Shown in pieces: positions 19,548 to 33,400 of a DNA stretch of 64,000 nucleotides (positions are counted from its first letter, which is position 1; each line of letters opens with the position of its first letter). The notes beneath the pieces were generated by a model that worked only from the letters and a program-made list of their open reading frames with translations, ran no database searches and was not told the DNA's origin. The DNA comes from Cylindrotheca closterium (taxonomy: Eukaryota > Bacillariophyta > Bacillariophyceae > Bacillariales > Bacillariaceae), in contig CAKOGP040002047.1 of the NCBI GenBank assembly GCA_933822405.4, positions 166,530 through 230,529 of the forward strand, written 5' to 3'. A program made the translations under genes and the position numbers.

Positions 19548-22500
19548 TTAGCAATTGACACTTCCCTCTGCTTCCAGCAAACGCGGAAACGAAGACTCAA
19601 ATCGAACACGGTCTGTCTCCTCAGCAATCAACTCCAAAGGCTCTGCTCCATGGACAGCCGATCCCAGCAATAATGTCGAAATTTCGAGCTTTTCGATAGG
19701 GTTCACGTTATCTTCTACCACAGTCGCCATCACATCCTTCTCAAAACAATGCGTCACACAAACGACCACATGCAAGTCAGAGTAGGCAATGGGCAACGAA
19801 CCACTTCGACTGATGGCATCCAGGAGATCATAAGCCTTGTTGGACTCGGATTTGACATCCTTTGCCGCTAGCGTATTTGTTGTTGGCTTTGTGAGCAGAT
19901 CTGGCTGTCGCTTGCGTGACCATGTGTCCATTGTTTTGAGTTTTGTGGATCGAAGAGTGCTGTCCTTGTCGAATTTTTCGATGGTTGCGTCCAGCGTTTT
20001 GGGAATACTGGTGAAATCGACTGCTTGGAAAGGCAAAACGTTTGAATCCGACGAAGAGTCGGGTACCGGTGGCTGTACTTTGTTTAATGGCTTGGCAACT
20101 TCTGTAGGTCGTGCAGAACTGCTTTGTTGAACTGAGGGCATTGGTGCAGAAGACACTGACATCTGTGCCGACAGCATTGGTGGCGCTGAAGGTATTGCCC
20201 CAAAGGACATTGTACCCCTTGGTGCAGCAGCACCTGAGGGGGGTGGAGGAGGTGGGCTACTACGCGATGGTCCACTACGCGATGGTCCACTACGCAATGG
20301 TGCAGCCATCTCTTTTTGTTTCCGCCTGAAGCTTTCACCGGAGCCTTTACGTAGGGAGGCAAGATCCAAGCTCGCCTCTTCGAGTCCTGAAGAAAGGACC
20401 ATATCAGCTACCATCACCTTATCTTCCAATTGCTTCTCTTTTGTGCCTTCGACCACACTCATCACTGCCTTCACATTTTGACGTACGATGTCCACCTTCT
20501 CGCTCGTACTCACTGCCACAGCAAGTTCGTCGTAGGACAGCAAATCAGATGGAACCTGGTACTCCACAAACAGCTCCATCAGATCTTCGGTCAGTTTGAT
20601 CTCCTTCGCCAACGAGTCTTCAGGTAGTCCTAGTAGAGCCTCTAGTTGAGGCTTGATCTGGATCACAGCAACGCCAAACACTGAAGACTCCAATTGCATC
20701 CCGCGGAATGACTTGGCAAATCGCTGTTGCTCTGGTGACAACGACTCGATGGCATCCTTAAACTCCTTTGCAGACGGAATCTCTTCCAATAGTAGTGGAA
20801 TCAGCACCTCGTCCTTATTTTGCAGAATGATAGCATCCTTGGGATTCAATTTATTGGGACCTGCCATGGTTCCAATCACCAACATAAACGACGAAAACTG
20901 ACGCGCGCGAGCTGATAGCTGAAATGACTTGTTGGTGCCACCTGATTCTGAGCGCTGGTGCATCCATCCATGCAAATACGTATTGCCAGTCAGTTGCAAT
21001 GTTGTCGCTGCATTGAGTGGGACCTCGAGGGGAGCTTCCATTTGGACTGGTCGCATCATGGTCTCAATCGGGATGGTATTGTCGCTGTCTCCCTTGCTTT
21101 CGATACTCAAGACACCATATGGGAAGCGGTTGGGGCGACCAATGGCATGACAAAATGGCTTTGGCGGAATCGTCAGAAACTTGGCATTGTGGAAGCGGAC
21201 AAACTCTTCGAGATCATCATTGGTTACACGCTTGCCGATTGCTGCAACGAGTTGGTTCTCCAACATCTTTTCCAGGTATCCAATGGCATGCTGATACTGC
21301 AAGCAAAGCTTTTCCGAGTGATCCAACATGAGAAAGACTGTCGCCTCGGCAATGGAGAATAGCTTCATTTGATGTGAGGCGGGAAAGACTTCATTGAGAC
21401 TCTTCAGCTTGGTATCGATGGATTTGACTTGAGCATTCAACAATTGAATGGTGTCCTTTCCCAACAACAACTGACATTCTTGTTTCTTGGCATGGCTAAT
21501 TCCAGAAGGTAGCGCCAACGTGGAAACCGATTGTGGAGCATCTGCGTTGTCTCCTCCCTCCAGGATGAGAAGCTCGTCATTCACACTCTCACCGTCTTTG
21601 ACTTTATTTTCTTCTAGAATAGGCAAGATCGGTTGAAAAAGGCCGCTGGCCGAGCATTGGCGTGCTAGCTTCTCTTGGTGAGATGGTGGTGGAATTGCCG
21701 GATTGTGGATGCTGCTAATGATCCTTTGCAAATTCCGTGAGAAGTGACTCTTCACATTGTAAAGCCAGCTATTCATACGAGAGCAGAAAAAATTCATGGA
21801 CGCTTCCACTTGTTCATTGCGTCGAGGTGTATTGGCCTTCGTGACATCAATGGAAAAGCCAGTAGCTTTGTTCTCCATGTCGATTTGCTTTAACATCCAA
21901 GTCAAGTTGAGGTCCACTGGAGTATGCTTCTCTACCTTTTCCATGGGAGCATCCTTGGATTGCGTCACAACAATGGTTGACGAATCCCGACTCTGAAGCA
22001 TGATCTTCTTATCAACTTCAGTTCCTGAGAATATTGTGATTTCCCAGTGTGCCTTGACTGTCCAGTGATACTCGTTTACTTTCCTGATAACCTTGTGAAT
22101 AGTCGAAGACTTAGACTTGAATGGGGTAGATCCGAGTACAGATGTCCTTTCTTTTACCGTTTCTACAGCATATGGATCTGGGACGTCGACGGTTTGCTCC
22201 TTGAGAAAGGTGCAGATCTCGCTAGCTTCAAATCGCAAAGTAGTGGTCTTTGTCTTGGTATCTTCCAGTTGCTGAATGATCTGAGGGGTGAATCCCAAAC
22301 GCTCAAGCACATTCATCTGGGCCACAATGGAAATATTGGTCATGTAATTCGCGAGTTCGTACTTGTTTTCATACTTGTGATGGACTTCTTCGGCAGGACG
22401 AGGGCGACGATCTGCGTCAAGAATCTTTTCAACAGTTTGGAGAGCATCTTCCACTAAAAGAAAAATTAAAAAAGTGAGTCGGTTGGAACTATCGCAGCAA

Positions 22501-22691
22501 AAACACCAACACAGATGCCAAAAACACGAGAGGCCTGTGAAAGGTCTACGATTGATTGAAGACCAAGCAAGCAAACGATACTGCACTCATGATGATCCCT
22601 TGTGTCATAGTGTCACCATCTCCATGGATACTATGAAGAACTTACCGTCGTCTCGAAAGACATTTTCATCAAAGTTGTAGTATTGTGACAT
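19548..22691 (-). CDS. Tandem family gene B (Pro-rich hinge), unknown function
   Basis: Exon 1 22646-22691 encodes MSQYYNFDENVFRDD plus one base; exon 2 19548-22453 completes a Val codon and continues in frame, for 983 residues. The 192-bp intron has GTAAG...TTTTCTTTTAG ends; the open frame reading upstream of exon 2 (Cys/Trp-rich) is intron. B is the probable parent of the N-terminal half of C and D: from the exon 2 start to about residue 690 I see no difference from them. Its hinge (about 690-825) is different: Ser/Pro-rich, with a triplicated RSGPS-like unit and a run of prolines. The C-terminal tail ends LEAEGSVNC rather than LETEGGAV. Confidence 0.85.
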
Positions 22692-23047
22692 GATGCTTTT
22701 AGGCCTTGCTCTTGATATCAGGTGATGACTGAATTATGAGACTGCGATGTATCAAGCTGATTCCTGTCTCTAACGTGCCCTTGGGTCTTGAAAGATTGAG
22801 ACGTGCTTGTTGTTTGATTTTTATTAGATAGTTAGTTCGGGGTTCAGTCTTCTTCGTCCCCCGCCCCGCCCCGCCCCGCCCCGCCTCGCCGTGAATTCGC
22901 ATCACATTAGTCCCGTCAAACCATCGAAACACGAATTACTTGGCTCTTCAACTCATTCATTCTACCTTTAATCGGTATTGATGGACACTTTATATACTAT
23001 CATTGACTGGAATACAATACAGCTGCACTTATAGCTTATAACAATAT
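22692..23047. promoter_or_regulatory. B-C spacer with GC-rich tract (promoter of B)
   Basis: This 356-bp spacer separates the 5' end of B from the 3' end of C. It is repeated without visible change at 26387-26742 and 30082-30437. It contains a C-rich tract at 22858-22890, about 170 bp upstream of the B start codon: on the coding strand this reads as four or more GGGG runs separated by single C, resembling GC boxes and capable of forming a G-quadruplex. Confidence 0.5.
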
Positions 23048-26000
23048 TTAAACAGCCCCTCCTTCTGTTTCGAGCATAAGCGGAAACGAAGACTGAAATC
23101 GAGCACGGTTTGCCTCCTCAGCAATCAACTCTATCGGCTTTGTTCCATGGATAGCCGATCCCAGCAATAATGTCGACATTTCGAGCTTTTCGATAGGGTT
23201 CACGTTATCTTCTACCACAGTCGCCATCACATCCTTCGCAAAACAATGCGTCACACAAACGACCACATGCAAGTCAGAGTAGGCAATGGGCAACGAACCA
23301 CTTCGACTGATGGCATCCAGGAGATCATAAGCCTTGTTGGACTCGGATTTGACATCCTTTGCCGCTAGCGTATTTGTTGTTGGCTTTGTGAGCAGATCTG
23401 GCTGTCGCTTGCGTGACCATGTGTCCATTGTTTTGAGTTTTGTGGATCGAAGAGTGCTGTCCTTGTCGAATTTTTCGATGGTTGCGTCCAGCGTTTTGGG
23501 AATACTGGTGAAATCAACTGCCTGAGAGGGCGAACGTTTTGTCTTCGAGGTGCTATTTGGGACTATATTATTTTCCACGTTTTGTTTTTTGTATTCACCT
23601 GGCTCGTCGTCGTCCCGAGAGGTTGTAGAAAGTGTAACTAAACCATCCGCTGGTCTCTCAAATGGTTGGGCACCAGACCAATCGTAATTCGGCTCCTCCT
23701 TTTTCCAAAGGGCATCTTTGGGCTTTTCGCTACTCCAGTCATAGTCAGGCTCCTGCTTTATCCATACGGCATCTGTACTGTTGGGAGGAGGGGGTGCACC
23801 CCTGTCGAGCTGCCTATTCTTTGGAATCACATTGCCTTTCGATCTTCCCAGCAACACCTGCGGGGGCGGGGAGCCACAGCCTTCCTCTCTGGAGGGCGCA
23901 CGAGAAAAGTTTGCTCCCAAGCCTAGTACTTCTGCAAAACCTCGTCGTCCGCCACCTCGTCCACCGCCGCCTCCTCCGCCAGCAGATCTGCGCATGCTTC
24001 CACAAGGGGGAGGCGAATAATCCCCATACGAAGCCCCTATAGATGGAATTGTATCTTGTTCAAAACACAATTCTTGAGCAGCTGATGCCACAGCCATTTC
24101 AGCCTTCATCGTCTTCGCTTCCAATTGCTTCTCTTTTGTGCCTTCGACCACACTCATCACTGCCTTCACATTTTGACGTACGATGTCCACCTTCTCGCTC
24201 GTACTCACTGCCACAGCAAGTTCGTCGTAGGACAGCAAATCAGATGGAACCTGGTACTCCACAAACAGCTCCATCAGATCTTCGGTCAGTTTGATCTCCT
24301 TCGCCAACGAGTCTTCAGGTAGTCCTAGTAGAGCCTCTAGTTGAGGCTTGATCTGGATCACAGCAACGCCAAACACTGAAGACTCCAATTGCATCCCGCG
24401 GAATGACTTGGCAAATCGCTGTTGCTCTGGTGACAACGACTCGATGGCATCCTTAAACTCCTTTGCAGACGGAATCTCTTCCAATAGTAGTGGAATCAGC
24501 ACCTCGTCCTTATTTTGCAGAATGATAGCATCCTTGGGATTCAATTTATTGGGACCTGCCATGGTTCCAATCACCAACATAAACGACGAAAACTGACGCG
24601 CGCGAGCTGATAGCTGAAATGACTTGTTGGTGCCACCTGATTCTGAGCGCTGGTGCATCCATCCATGCAAATACGTATTGCCAGTCAGTTGCAATGTTGT
24701 CGCTGCATTGAGTGGGACCTCGAGGGGAGCTTCCATTTGGACTGGTCGCATCATGGTCTCAATCGGGATGGTATTGTCGCTGTCTCCCTTGCTTTCGATA
24801 CTCAAGACACCATATGGGAAGCGGTTGGGGCGACCAATGGCATGACAAAATGGCTTTGGCGGAATCGTCAGAAACTTGGCATTGTGGAAGCGGACAAACT
24901 CTTCGAGATCATCATTGGTTACACGCTTGCCGATTGCTGCAACGAGTTGGTTCTCCAACATCTTTTCCAGGTATCCAATGGCATGCTGATACTGCAAGCA
25001 AAGCTTTTCCGAGTGATCCAACATGAGAAAGACTGTCGCCTCGGCAATGGAGAATAGCTTCATTTGATGTGAGGCGGGAAAGACTTCATTGAGACTCTTC
25101 AGCTTGGTATCGATGGATTTGACTTGAGCATTCAACAATTGAATGGTGTCCTTTCCCAACAACAACTGACATTCTTGTTTCTTGGCATGGCTAATTCCAG
25201 AAGGTAGCGCCAACGTGGAAACCGATTGTGGAGCATCTGCGTTGTCTCCTCCCTCCAGGATGAGAAGCTCGTCATTCACACTCTCACCGTCTTTGACTTT
25301 ATTTTCTTCTAGAATAGGCAAGATCGGTTGAAAAAGGCCGCTGGCCGAGCATTGGCGTGCTAGCTTCTCTTGGTGAGATGGTGGTGGAATTGCCGGATTG
25401 TGGATGCTGCTAATGATCCTTTGCAAATTCCGTGAGAAGTGACTCTTCACATTGTAAAGCCAGCTATTCATACGAGAGCAGAAAAAATTCATGGACGCTT
25501 CCACTTGTTCATTGCGTCGAGGTGTATTGGCCTTCGTGACATCAATGGAAAAGCCAGTAGCTTTGTTCTCCATGTCGATTTGCTTTAACATCCAAGTCAA
25601 GTTGAGGTCCACTGGAGTATGCTTCTCTACCTTTTCCATGGGAGCATCCTTGGATTGCGTCACAACAATGGTTGACGAATCCCGACTCTGAAGCATGATC
25701 TTCTTATCAACTTCAGTTCCTGAGAATATTGTGATTTCCCAGTGTGCCTTGACTGTCCAGTGATACTCGTTTACTTTCCTGATAACCTTGTGAATAGTCG
25801 AAGACTTAGACTTGAATGGGGTAGATCCGAGTACAGATGTCCTTTCTTTTACCGTTTCTACAGCATATGGATCTGGGACGTCGACGGTTTGCTCCTTGAG
25901 AAAGGTGCAGATCTCGCTAGCTTCAAATCGCAAAGTAGTGGTCTTTGTCTTGGTATCTTCCAGTTGCTGAATGATCTGAGGGGTGAATCCCAAACGCTCA

Positions 26001-26386
26001 AGCACATTCATCTGGGCCACAATGGAAATATTGGTCATGTAATTCGCGAGTTCGTACTTGTTTTCATACTTGTGATGGACTTCTTCGGCAGGACGAGGGC
26101 GACGATCTGCGTCAAGAATCTTTTCAACAGTTTGGAGAGCATCTTCCACTAAAAGAAAAATTAAAAAAGTGAGTCGGTTGGAACTATCGCAGCAAAAACA
26201 CCAACACAGATGCCAAAAACACGAGAGGCCTGTGAAAGGTCTACGATTGATTGAAGACCAAGCAAGCAAACGATACTGCACTCATGATGATCCCTTGTGT
26301 CATAGTGTCACCATCTCCATGGATACTATGAAGAACTTACCGTCGTCTCGAAAGACATTTTCATCAAAGTTGTAGTATTGTGACAT
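23048..26386 (-). CDS. Tandem family gene C (chimera, Gly-rich/KQEP hinge)
   Basis: Exons 26341-26386 and 23048-26148 with the same 192-bp intron as B; 1048 residues. Upstream of the hinge it matches B at a constant offset of 3695 bp; from the hinge (about residues 690-888) to the end it matches E. The hinge is Gly/Arg-rich (GGGGGGRGGGRR), then carries two near-repeats VWIKQEPDYDW and LWKKEEPNYDW separated by about 13 residues. IKQE followed by Pro-Asp fits the sumoylation consensus, but no modification can be read from sequence. Gene C is thus a fusion of two family members made in the conserved core. Confidence 0.85.
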
Positions 26387-26742
26387 GATGCTTTTAGGCC
26401 TTGCTCTTGATATCAGGTGATGACTGAATTATGAGACTGCGATGTATCAAGCTGATTCCTGTCTCTAACGTGCCCTTGGGTCTTGAAAGATTGAGACGTG
26501 CTTGTTGTTTGATTTTTATTAGATAGTTAGTTCGGGGTTCAGTCTTCTTCGTCCCCCGCCCCGCCCCGCCCCGCCCCGCCTCGCCGTGAATTCGCATCAC
26601 ATTAGTCCCGTCAAACCATCGAAACACGAATTACTTGGCTCTTCAACTCATTCATTCTACCTTTAATCGGTATTGATGGACACTTTATATACTATCATTG
26701 ACTGGAATACAATACAGCTGCACTTATAGCTTATAACAATAT
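26387..26742. promoter_or_regulatory. C-D spacer, second copy (promoter of C)
   Basis: Copy of the B-C spacer, shifted by 3695 bp, including the GC-rich tract at 26553-26585. Confidence 0.5.
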
Positions 26743-29700
26743 TTAAACAGCCCCTCCTTCTGTTTCGAGCATAAGCGGAAACGAAGACTGAAATCGAGCA
26801 CGGTTTGCCTCCTCAGCAATCAACTCTATCGGCTTTGTTCCATGGATAGCCGATCCCAGCAATAATGTCGACATTTCGAGCTTTTCGATAGGGTTCACGT
26901 TATCTTCTACCACAGTCGCCATCACATCCTTCGCAAAACAATGCGTCACACAAACGACCACATGCAAGTCAGAGTAGGCAATGGGCAACGAACCACTTCG
27001 ACTGATGGCATCCAGGAGATCATAAGCCTTGTTGGACTCGGATTTGACATCCTTTGCCGCTAGCGTATTTGTTGTTGGCTTTGTGAGCAGATCTGGCTGT
27101 CGCTTGCGTGACCATGTGTCCATTGTTTTGAGTTTTGTGGATCGAAGAGTGCTGTCCTTGTCGAATTTTTCGATGGTTGCGTCCAGCGTTTTGGGAATAC
27201 TGGTGAAATCAACTGCCTGAGAGGGCGAACGTTTTGTCTTCGAGGTGCTATTTGGGACTATATTATTTTCCACGTTTTGTTTTTTGTATTCACCTGGCTC
27301 GTCGTCGTCCCGAGAGGTTGTAGAAAGTGTAACTAAACCATCCGCTGGTCTCTCAAATGGTTGGGCACCAGACCAATCGTAATTCGGCTCCTCCTTTTTC
27401 CAAAGGGCATCTTTGGGCTTTTCGCTACTCCAGTCATAGTCAGGCTCCTGCTTTATCCATACGGCATCTGTACTGTTGGGAGGAGGGGGTGCACCCCTGT
27501 CGAGCTGCCTATTCTTTGGAATCACATTGCCTTTCGATCTTCCCAGCAACACCTGCGGGGGCGGGGAGCCACAGCCTTCCTCTCTGGAGGGCGCACGAGA
27601 AAAGTTTGCTCCCAAGCCTAGTACTTCTGCAAAACCTCGTCGTCCGCCACCTCGTCCACCGCCGCCTCCTCCGCCAGCAGATCTGCGCATGCTTCCACAA
27701 GGGGGAGGCGAATAATCCCCATACGAAGCCCCTATAGATGGAATTGTATCTTGTTCAAAACACAATTCTTGAGCAGCTGATGCCACAGCCATTTCAGCCT
27801 TCATCGTCTTCGCTTCCAATTGCTTCTCTTTTGTGCCTTCGACCACACTCATCACTGCCTTCACATTTTGACGTACGATGTCCACCTTCTCGCTCGTACT
27901 CACTGCCACAGCAAGTTCGTCGTAGGACAGCAAATCAGATGGAACCTGGTACTCCACAAACAGCTCCATCAGATCTTCGGTCAGTTTGATCTCCTTCGCC
28001 AACGAGTCTTCAGGTAGTCCTAGTAGAGCCTCTAGTTGAGGCTTGATCTGGATCACAGCAACGCCAAACACTGAAGACTCCAATTGCATCCCGCGGAATG
28101 ACTTGGCAAATCGCTGTTGCTCTGGTGACAACGACTCGATGGCATCCTTAAACTCCTTTGCAGACGGAATCTCTTCCAATAGTAGTGGAATCAGCACCTC
28201 GTCCTTATTTTGCAGAATGATAGCATCCTTGGGATTCAATTTATTGGGACCTGCCATGGTTCCAATCACCAACATAAACGACGAAAACTGACGCGCGCGA
28301 GCTGATAGCTGAAATGACTTGTTGGTGCCACCTGATTCTGAGCGCTGGTGCATCCATCCATGCAAATACGTATTGCCAGTCAGTTGCAATGTTGTCGCTG
28401 CATTGAGTGGGACCTCGAGGGGAGCTTCCATTTGGACTGGTCGCATCATGGTCTCAATCGGGATGGTATTGTCGCTGTCTCCCTTGCTTTCGATACTCAA
28501 GACACCATATGGGAAGCGGTTGGGGCGACCAATGGCATGACAAAATGGCTTTGGCGGAATCGTCAGAAACTTGGCATTGTGGAAGCGGACAAACTCTTCG
28601 AGATCATCATTGGTTACACGCTTGCCGATTGCTGCAACGAGTTGGTTCTCCAACATCTTTTCCAGGTATCCAATGGCATGCTGATACTGCAAGCAAAGCT
28701 TTTCCGAGTGATCCAACATGAGAAAGACTGTCGCCTCGGCAATGGAGAATAGCTTCATTTGATGTGAGGCGGGAAAGACTTCATTGAGACTCTTCAGCTT
28801 GGTATCGATGGATTTGACTTGAGCATTCAACAATTGAATGGTGTCCTTTCCCAACAACAACTGACATTCTTGTTTCTTGGCATGGCTAATTCCAGAAGGT
28901 AGCGCCAACGTGGAAACCGATTGTGGAGCATCTGCGTTGTCTCCTCCCTCCAGGATGAGAAGCTCGTCATTCACACTCTCACCGTCTTTGACTTTATTTT
29001 CTTCTAGAATAGGCAAGATCGGTTGAAAAAGGCCGCTGGCCGAGCATTGGCGTGCTAGCTTCTCTTGGTGAGATGGTGGTGGAATTGCCGGATTGTGGAT
29101 GCTGCTAATGATCCTTTGCAAATTCCGTGAGAAGTGACTCTTCACATTGTAAAGCCAGCTATTCATACGAGAGCAGAAAAAATTCATGGACGCTTCCACT
29201 TGTTCATTGCGTCGAGGTGTATTGGCCTTCGTGACATCAATGGAAAAGCCAGTAGCTTTGTTCTCCATGTCGATTTGCTTTAACATCCAAGTCAAGTTGA
29301 GGTCCACTGGAGTATGCTTCTCTACCTTTTCCATGGGAGCATCCTTGGATTGCGTCACAACAATGGTTGACGAATCCCGACTCTGAAGCATGATCTTCTT
29401 ATCAACTTCAGTTCCTGAGAATATTGTGATTTCCCAGTGTGCCTTGACTGTCCAGTGATACTCGTTTACTTTCCTGATAACCTTGTGAATAGTCGAAGAC
29501 TTAGACTTGAATGGGGTAGATCCGAGTACAGATGTCCTTTCTTTTACCGTTTCTACAGCATATGGATCTGGGACGTCGACGGTTTGCTCCTTGAGAAAGG
29601 TGCAGATCTCGCTAGCTTCAAATCGCAAAGTAGTGGTCTTTGTCTTGGTATCTTCCAGTTGCTGAATGATCTGAGGGGTGAATCCCAAACGCTCAAGCAC

Positions 29701-30081
29701 ATTCATCTGGGCCACAATGGAAATATTGGTCATGTAATTCGCGAGTTCGTACTTGTTTTCATACTTGTGATGGACTTCTTCGGCAGGACGAGGGCGACGA
29801 TCTGCGTCAAGAATCTTTTCAACAGTTTGGAGAGCATCTTCCACTAAAAGAAAAATTAAAAAAGTGAGTCGGTTGGAACTATCGCAGCAAAAACACCAAC
29901 ACAGATGCCAAAAACACGAGAGGCCTGTGAAAGGTCTACGATTGATTGAAGACCAAGCAAGCAAACGATACTGCACTCATGATGATCCCTTGTGTCATAG
30001 TGTCACCATCTCCATGGATACTATGAAGAACTTACCGTCGTCTCGAAAGACATTTTCATCAAAGTTGTAGTATTGTGACAT
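26743..30081 (-). CDS. Tandem family gene D (apparently identical duplicate of C)
   Basis: Exons 30036-30081 and 26743-29843; 1048 residues. The deduced protein and all reading frames on the opposite strand coincide with those of C at an offset of exactly 3695 bp, so I see no substitution between the two copies, introns and spacers included. This implies a very recent duplication, ongoing homogenisation, or an assembly duplication. The last possibility cannot be excluded from the sequence alone. Confidence 0.85.
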
Positions 30082-30437
30082 GATGCTTTTAGGCCTTGCT
30101 CTTGATATCAGGTGATGACTGAATTATGAGACTGCGATGTATCAAGCTGATTCCTGTCTCTAACGTGCCCTTGGGTCTTGAAAGATTGAGACGTGCTTGT
30201 TGTTTGATTTTTATTAGATAGTTAGTTCGGGGTTCAGTCTTCTTCGTCCCCCGCCCCGCCCCGCCCCGCCCCGCCTCGCCGTGAATTCGCATCACATTAG
30301 TCCCGTCAAACCATCGAAACACGAATTACTTGGCTCTTCAACTCATTCATTCTACCTTTAATCGGTATTGATGGACACTTTATATACTATCATTGACTGG
30401 AATACAATACAGCTGCACTTATAGCTTATAACAATAT
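30082..30437. promoter_or_regulatory. D-E spacer, third copy (promoter of D)
   Basis: Third copy of the 356-bp spacer, with the GC-rich tract at 30248-30280. Confidence 0.5.
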
Positions 30438-33400
30438 TTAAACAGCCCCTCCTTCTGTTTCGAGCATAAGCGGAAACGAAGACTGAAATCGAGCACGGTT
30501 TGCCTCCTCAGCAATCAACTCTATCGGCTTTGTTCCATGGATAGCCGATCCCAGCAATAATGTCGACATTTCGAGCTTTTCGATAGGGTTCACGTTATCT
30601 TCTACCACAGTCGCCATCACATCCTTCGCAAAACAATGCGTCACACAAACGACCACATGCAAGTCAGAGTAGGCAATGGGCAACGAACCACTTCGACTGA
30701 TGGCATCCAGGAGATCATAAGCCTTGTTGGACTCGGATTTGACATCCTTTGCCGCTAGCGTATTTGTTGTTGGCTTTGTGAGCAGATCTGGCTGTCGCTT
30801 GCGTGACCATGTGTCCATTGTTTTGAGTTTTGTGGATCGAAGAGTGCTGTCCTTGTCGAATTTTTCGATGGTTGCGTCCAGCGTTTTGGGAATACTGGTG
30901 AAATCAACTGCCTGAGAGGGCGAACGTTTTGTCTTCGAGGTGCTATTTGGGACTATATTATTTTCCACGTTTTGTTTTTTGTATTCACCTGGCTCGTCGT
31001 CGTCCCGAGAGGTTGTAGAAAGTGTAACTAAACCATCCGCTGGTCTCTCAAATGGTTGGGCACCAGACCAATCGTAATTCGGCTCCTCCTTTTTCCAAAG
31101 GGCATCTTTGGGCTTTTCGCTACTCCAGTCATAGTCAGGCTCCTGCTTTATCCATACGGCATCTGTACTGTTGGGAGGAGGGGGTGCACCCCTGTCGAGC
31201 TGCCTATTCTTTGGAATCACATTGCCTTTCGATCTTCCCAGCAACACCTGCGGGGGCGGGGAGCCACAGCCTTCCTCTCTGGAGGGCGCACGAGAAAAGT
31301 TTGCTCCCAAGCCTAGTACTTCTGCAAAACCTCGTCGTCCGCCACCTCGTCCACCGCCGCCTCCTCCGCCAGCAGATCTGCGCATGCTTCCACAAGGGGG
31401 AGGCGAATAATCCCCATACGAAGCCCCTATAGATGGAATTGTATCTTGTTCAAAACACAATTCTTGAGCAGCTGATGCCACAGCCATTTCAGCCTTCATC
31501 GTCTTCGCTTCCAATTGCTTCTCTTTTGTGCCTTCGACCACACTCATCACTGCCTTCACATTTTGACGTACGATGTCCACCTTCTCGCTCGTACTCACTG
31601 CCACAGCAAGTTCGTCGTAGGACAGCAAATCAGATGGAACCTGGTACTCCACAAACAGCTCCATCAGATCTTCGGTCAGTTTGATCTCCTTCGCCAACGA
31701 GTCTTCAGGTAGTCCTAGTAGAGCCTCTAGTTGAGGCTTGATCTGGATCACAGCAACGCCAAACACTGAAGACTCCAATTGCATCCCGCGGAATGACTTG
31801 GCAAATCGCTGTTGCTCTGGTGACAACGACTCGATGGCATCCTTAAACTCCTTTGCAGACGGAATCTCTTCCAATAGTAGTGGAATCAGCACCTCGTCCT
31901 TATTTTGCAGAATGATAGCATCCTTGGGATTCAATTTATTGGGACCTGCCATGGTTCCAATCACCAACATAAACGACGAAAACTGACGCGCGCGAGCTGA
32001 TAGCTGAAATGACTTGTTGGTGCCACCTGATTCTGAGCGCTGGTGCATCCATCCATGCAAATACGTATTGCCAGTCAGTTGCAATGTTGTCGCTGCATTG
32101 AGTGGGACCTCGAGGGGAGCTTCCATTTGGACTGGTCGCATCATGGTCTCAATCGGGATGGTATTGTCGCTGTCTCCCTTGCTTTCGATACTCAAGACAC
32201 CATATGGGAAGCGGTTGGGGCGACCAATGGCATGACAAAATGGCTTTGGCGGAATCGTCAGAAACTTGGCATTGTGGAAGCGGACAAACTCTTCGAGATC
32301 ATCATTGGTTACACGCTTGCCGATTGCTGCAACGAGTTGGTTCTCCAACATCTTTTCCAGGTATCCAATGGCATGCTGATACTGCAAGCAAAGCTTTTCC
32401 GAGTGATCCAACATGAGAAAGACTGTCGCCTCGGCAATGGAAAATAGCTCACCGTCATTAGAAGGAGGGTAAGACTCCTGAAGACTCTGAATCTTGGTAA
32501 CAATGGATTGGACTTGAGAATTCAACAGCTGGACGGTATCCTTCCCTGACAACACCTGCCATTTTTCGTCTTGGTCAGCCCTACCTCCAGCAGGACGCAG
32601 GGACAAAGTAGAAATGGATTCCGGATCATCGCTGTCGTTACTACCATCAAGAATCGACGTTTGTGCACTATCCCCCTTCCTTGTTTCGTGGTCCGTTTCT
32701 TCCAACAGAGGTAAGATTGGTCGAAATAGGTCATTTGCCGAGCATAAGACATGCAGTCGTTGTGGGCGTGATGGTGGTGCAACAGCTGGATTGTGAGTCT
32801 TGCTAATGATCGGCTGCAAAACATTTGTAAAGTAACGTTTCACATCGCAAAGCCAGCCTTTCATTCGTTTGCAGAAGAATGCCATGGCTGCTTCGACTTG
32901 TTGATTGCGACGAGGTGTCTTGGCGATAGTCGTATCAATAGTAAAGTTGGTGGCTCTGGTTTCCATATCAATCTGCTTCAGCACCCACGTCAAGTTGAGA
33001 TCCATAGGTGTACGCTTCTGCATCGTTGGTATGGGAGCTTCTTTGGATTGAGTGATGACGACAACGGACGCATCTCGGCTTTGAAGCACAATCCTTTTTT
33101 CAACTTCTGTACCCGGGAATACTGCAATTTCCCAGTGAGTCTTGATGTTCCAGTGATATTCCTTGACCTTTTTGATGACCTTGTGGATAGTCGAAGAACT
33201 AGAATTGAACATTGAAGATCCAATGGAAGTAGACGATTGGCTCACAGTCTGTGTGGAATTGGCATCGTGCACATCAACGGTTTGCTCCATTATGAATTCG
33301 CAAGATTCAATTGCATCAAAACGTAGTGTAGTTGTCTTGGTCTTGATGTCGTCTCCAAGTTGTCGAATGATGTCTGGAGTCAATCCCAATCGTTCCAAGA

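Noticed and set aside
22454..22586. N-terminal extension of gene B (and copies at +3695, +7390) beginning MQYRLLAW
   Set aside because: It lies in the intron: a TTTTCTTTTAG acceptor directly precedes the conserved VEDALQ start, and a conserved 46-nt first exon with GTAAG donor supplies the true start.
23662..24042. Plus-strand frames opposite the tandem family genes (several, repeated every 3695 bp)
   Set aside because: They recur only because the family genes are duplicated, and lie antisense to conserved coding sequence.
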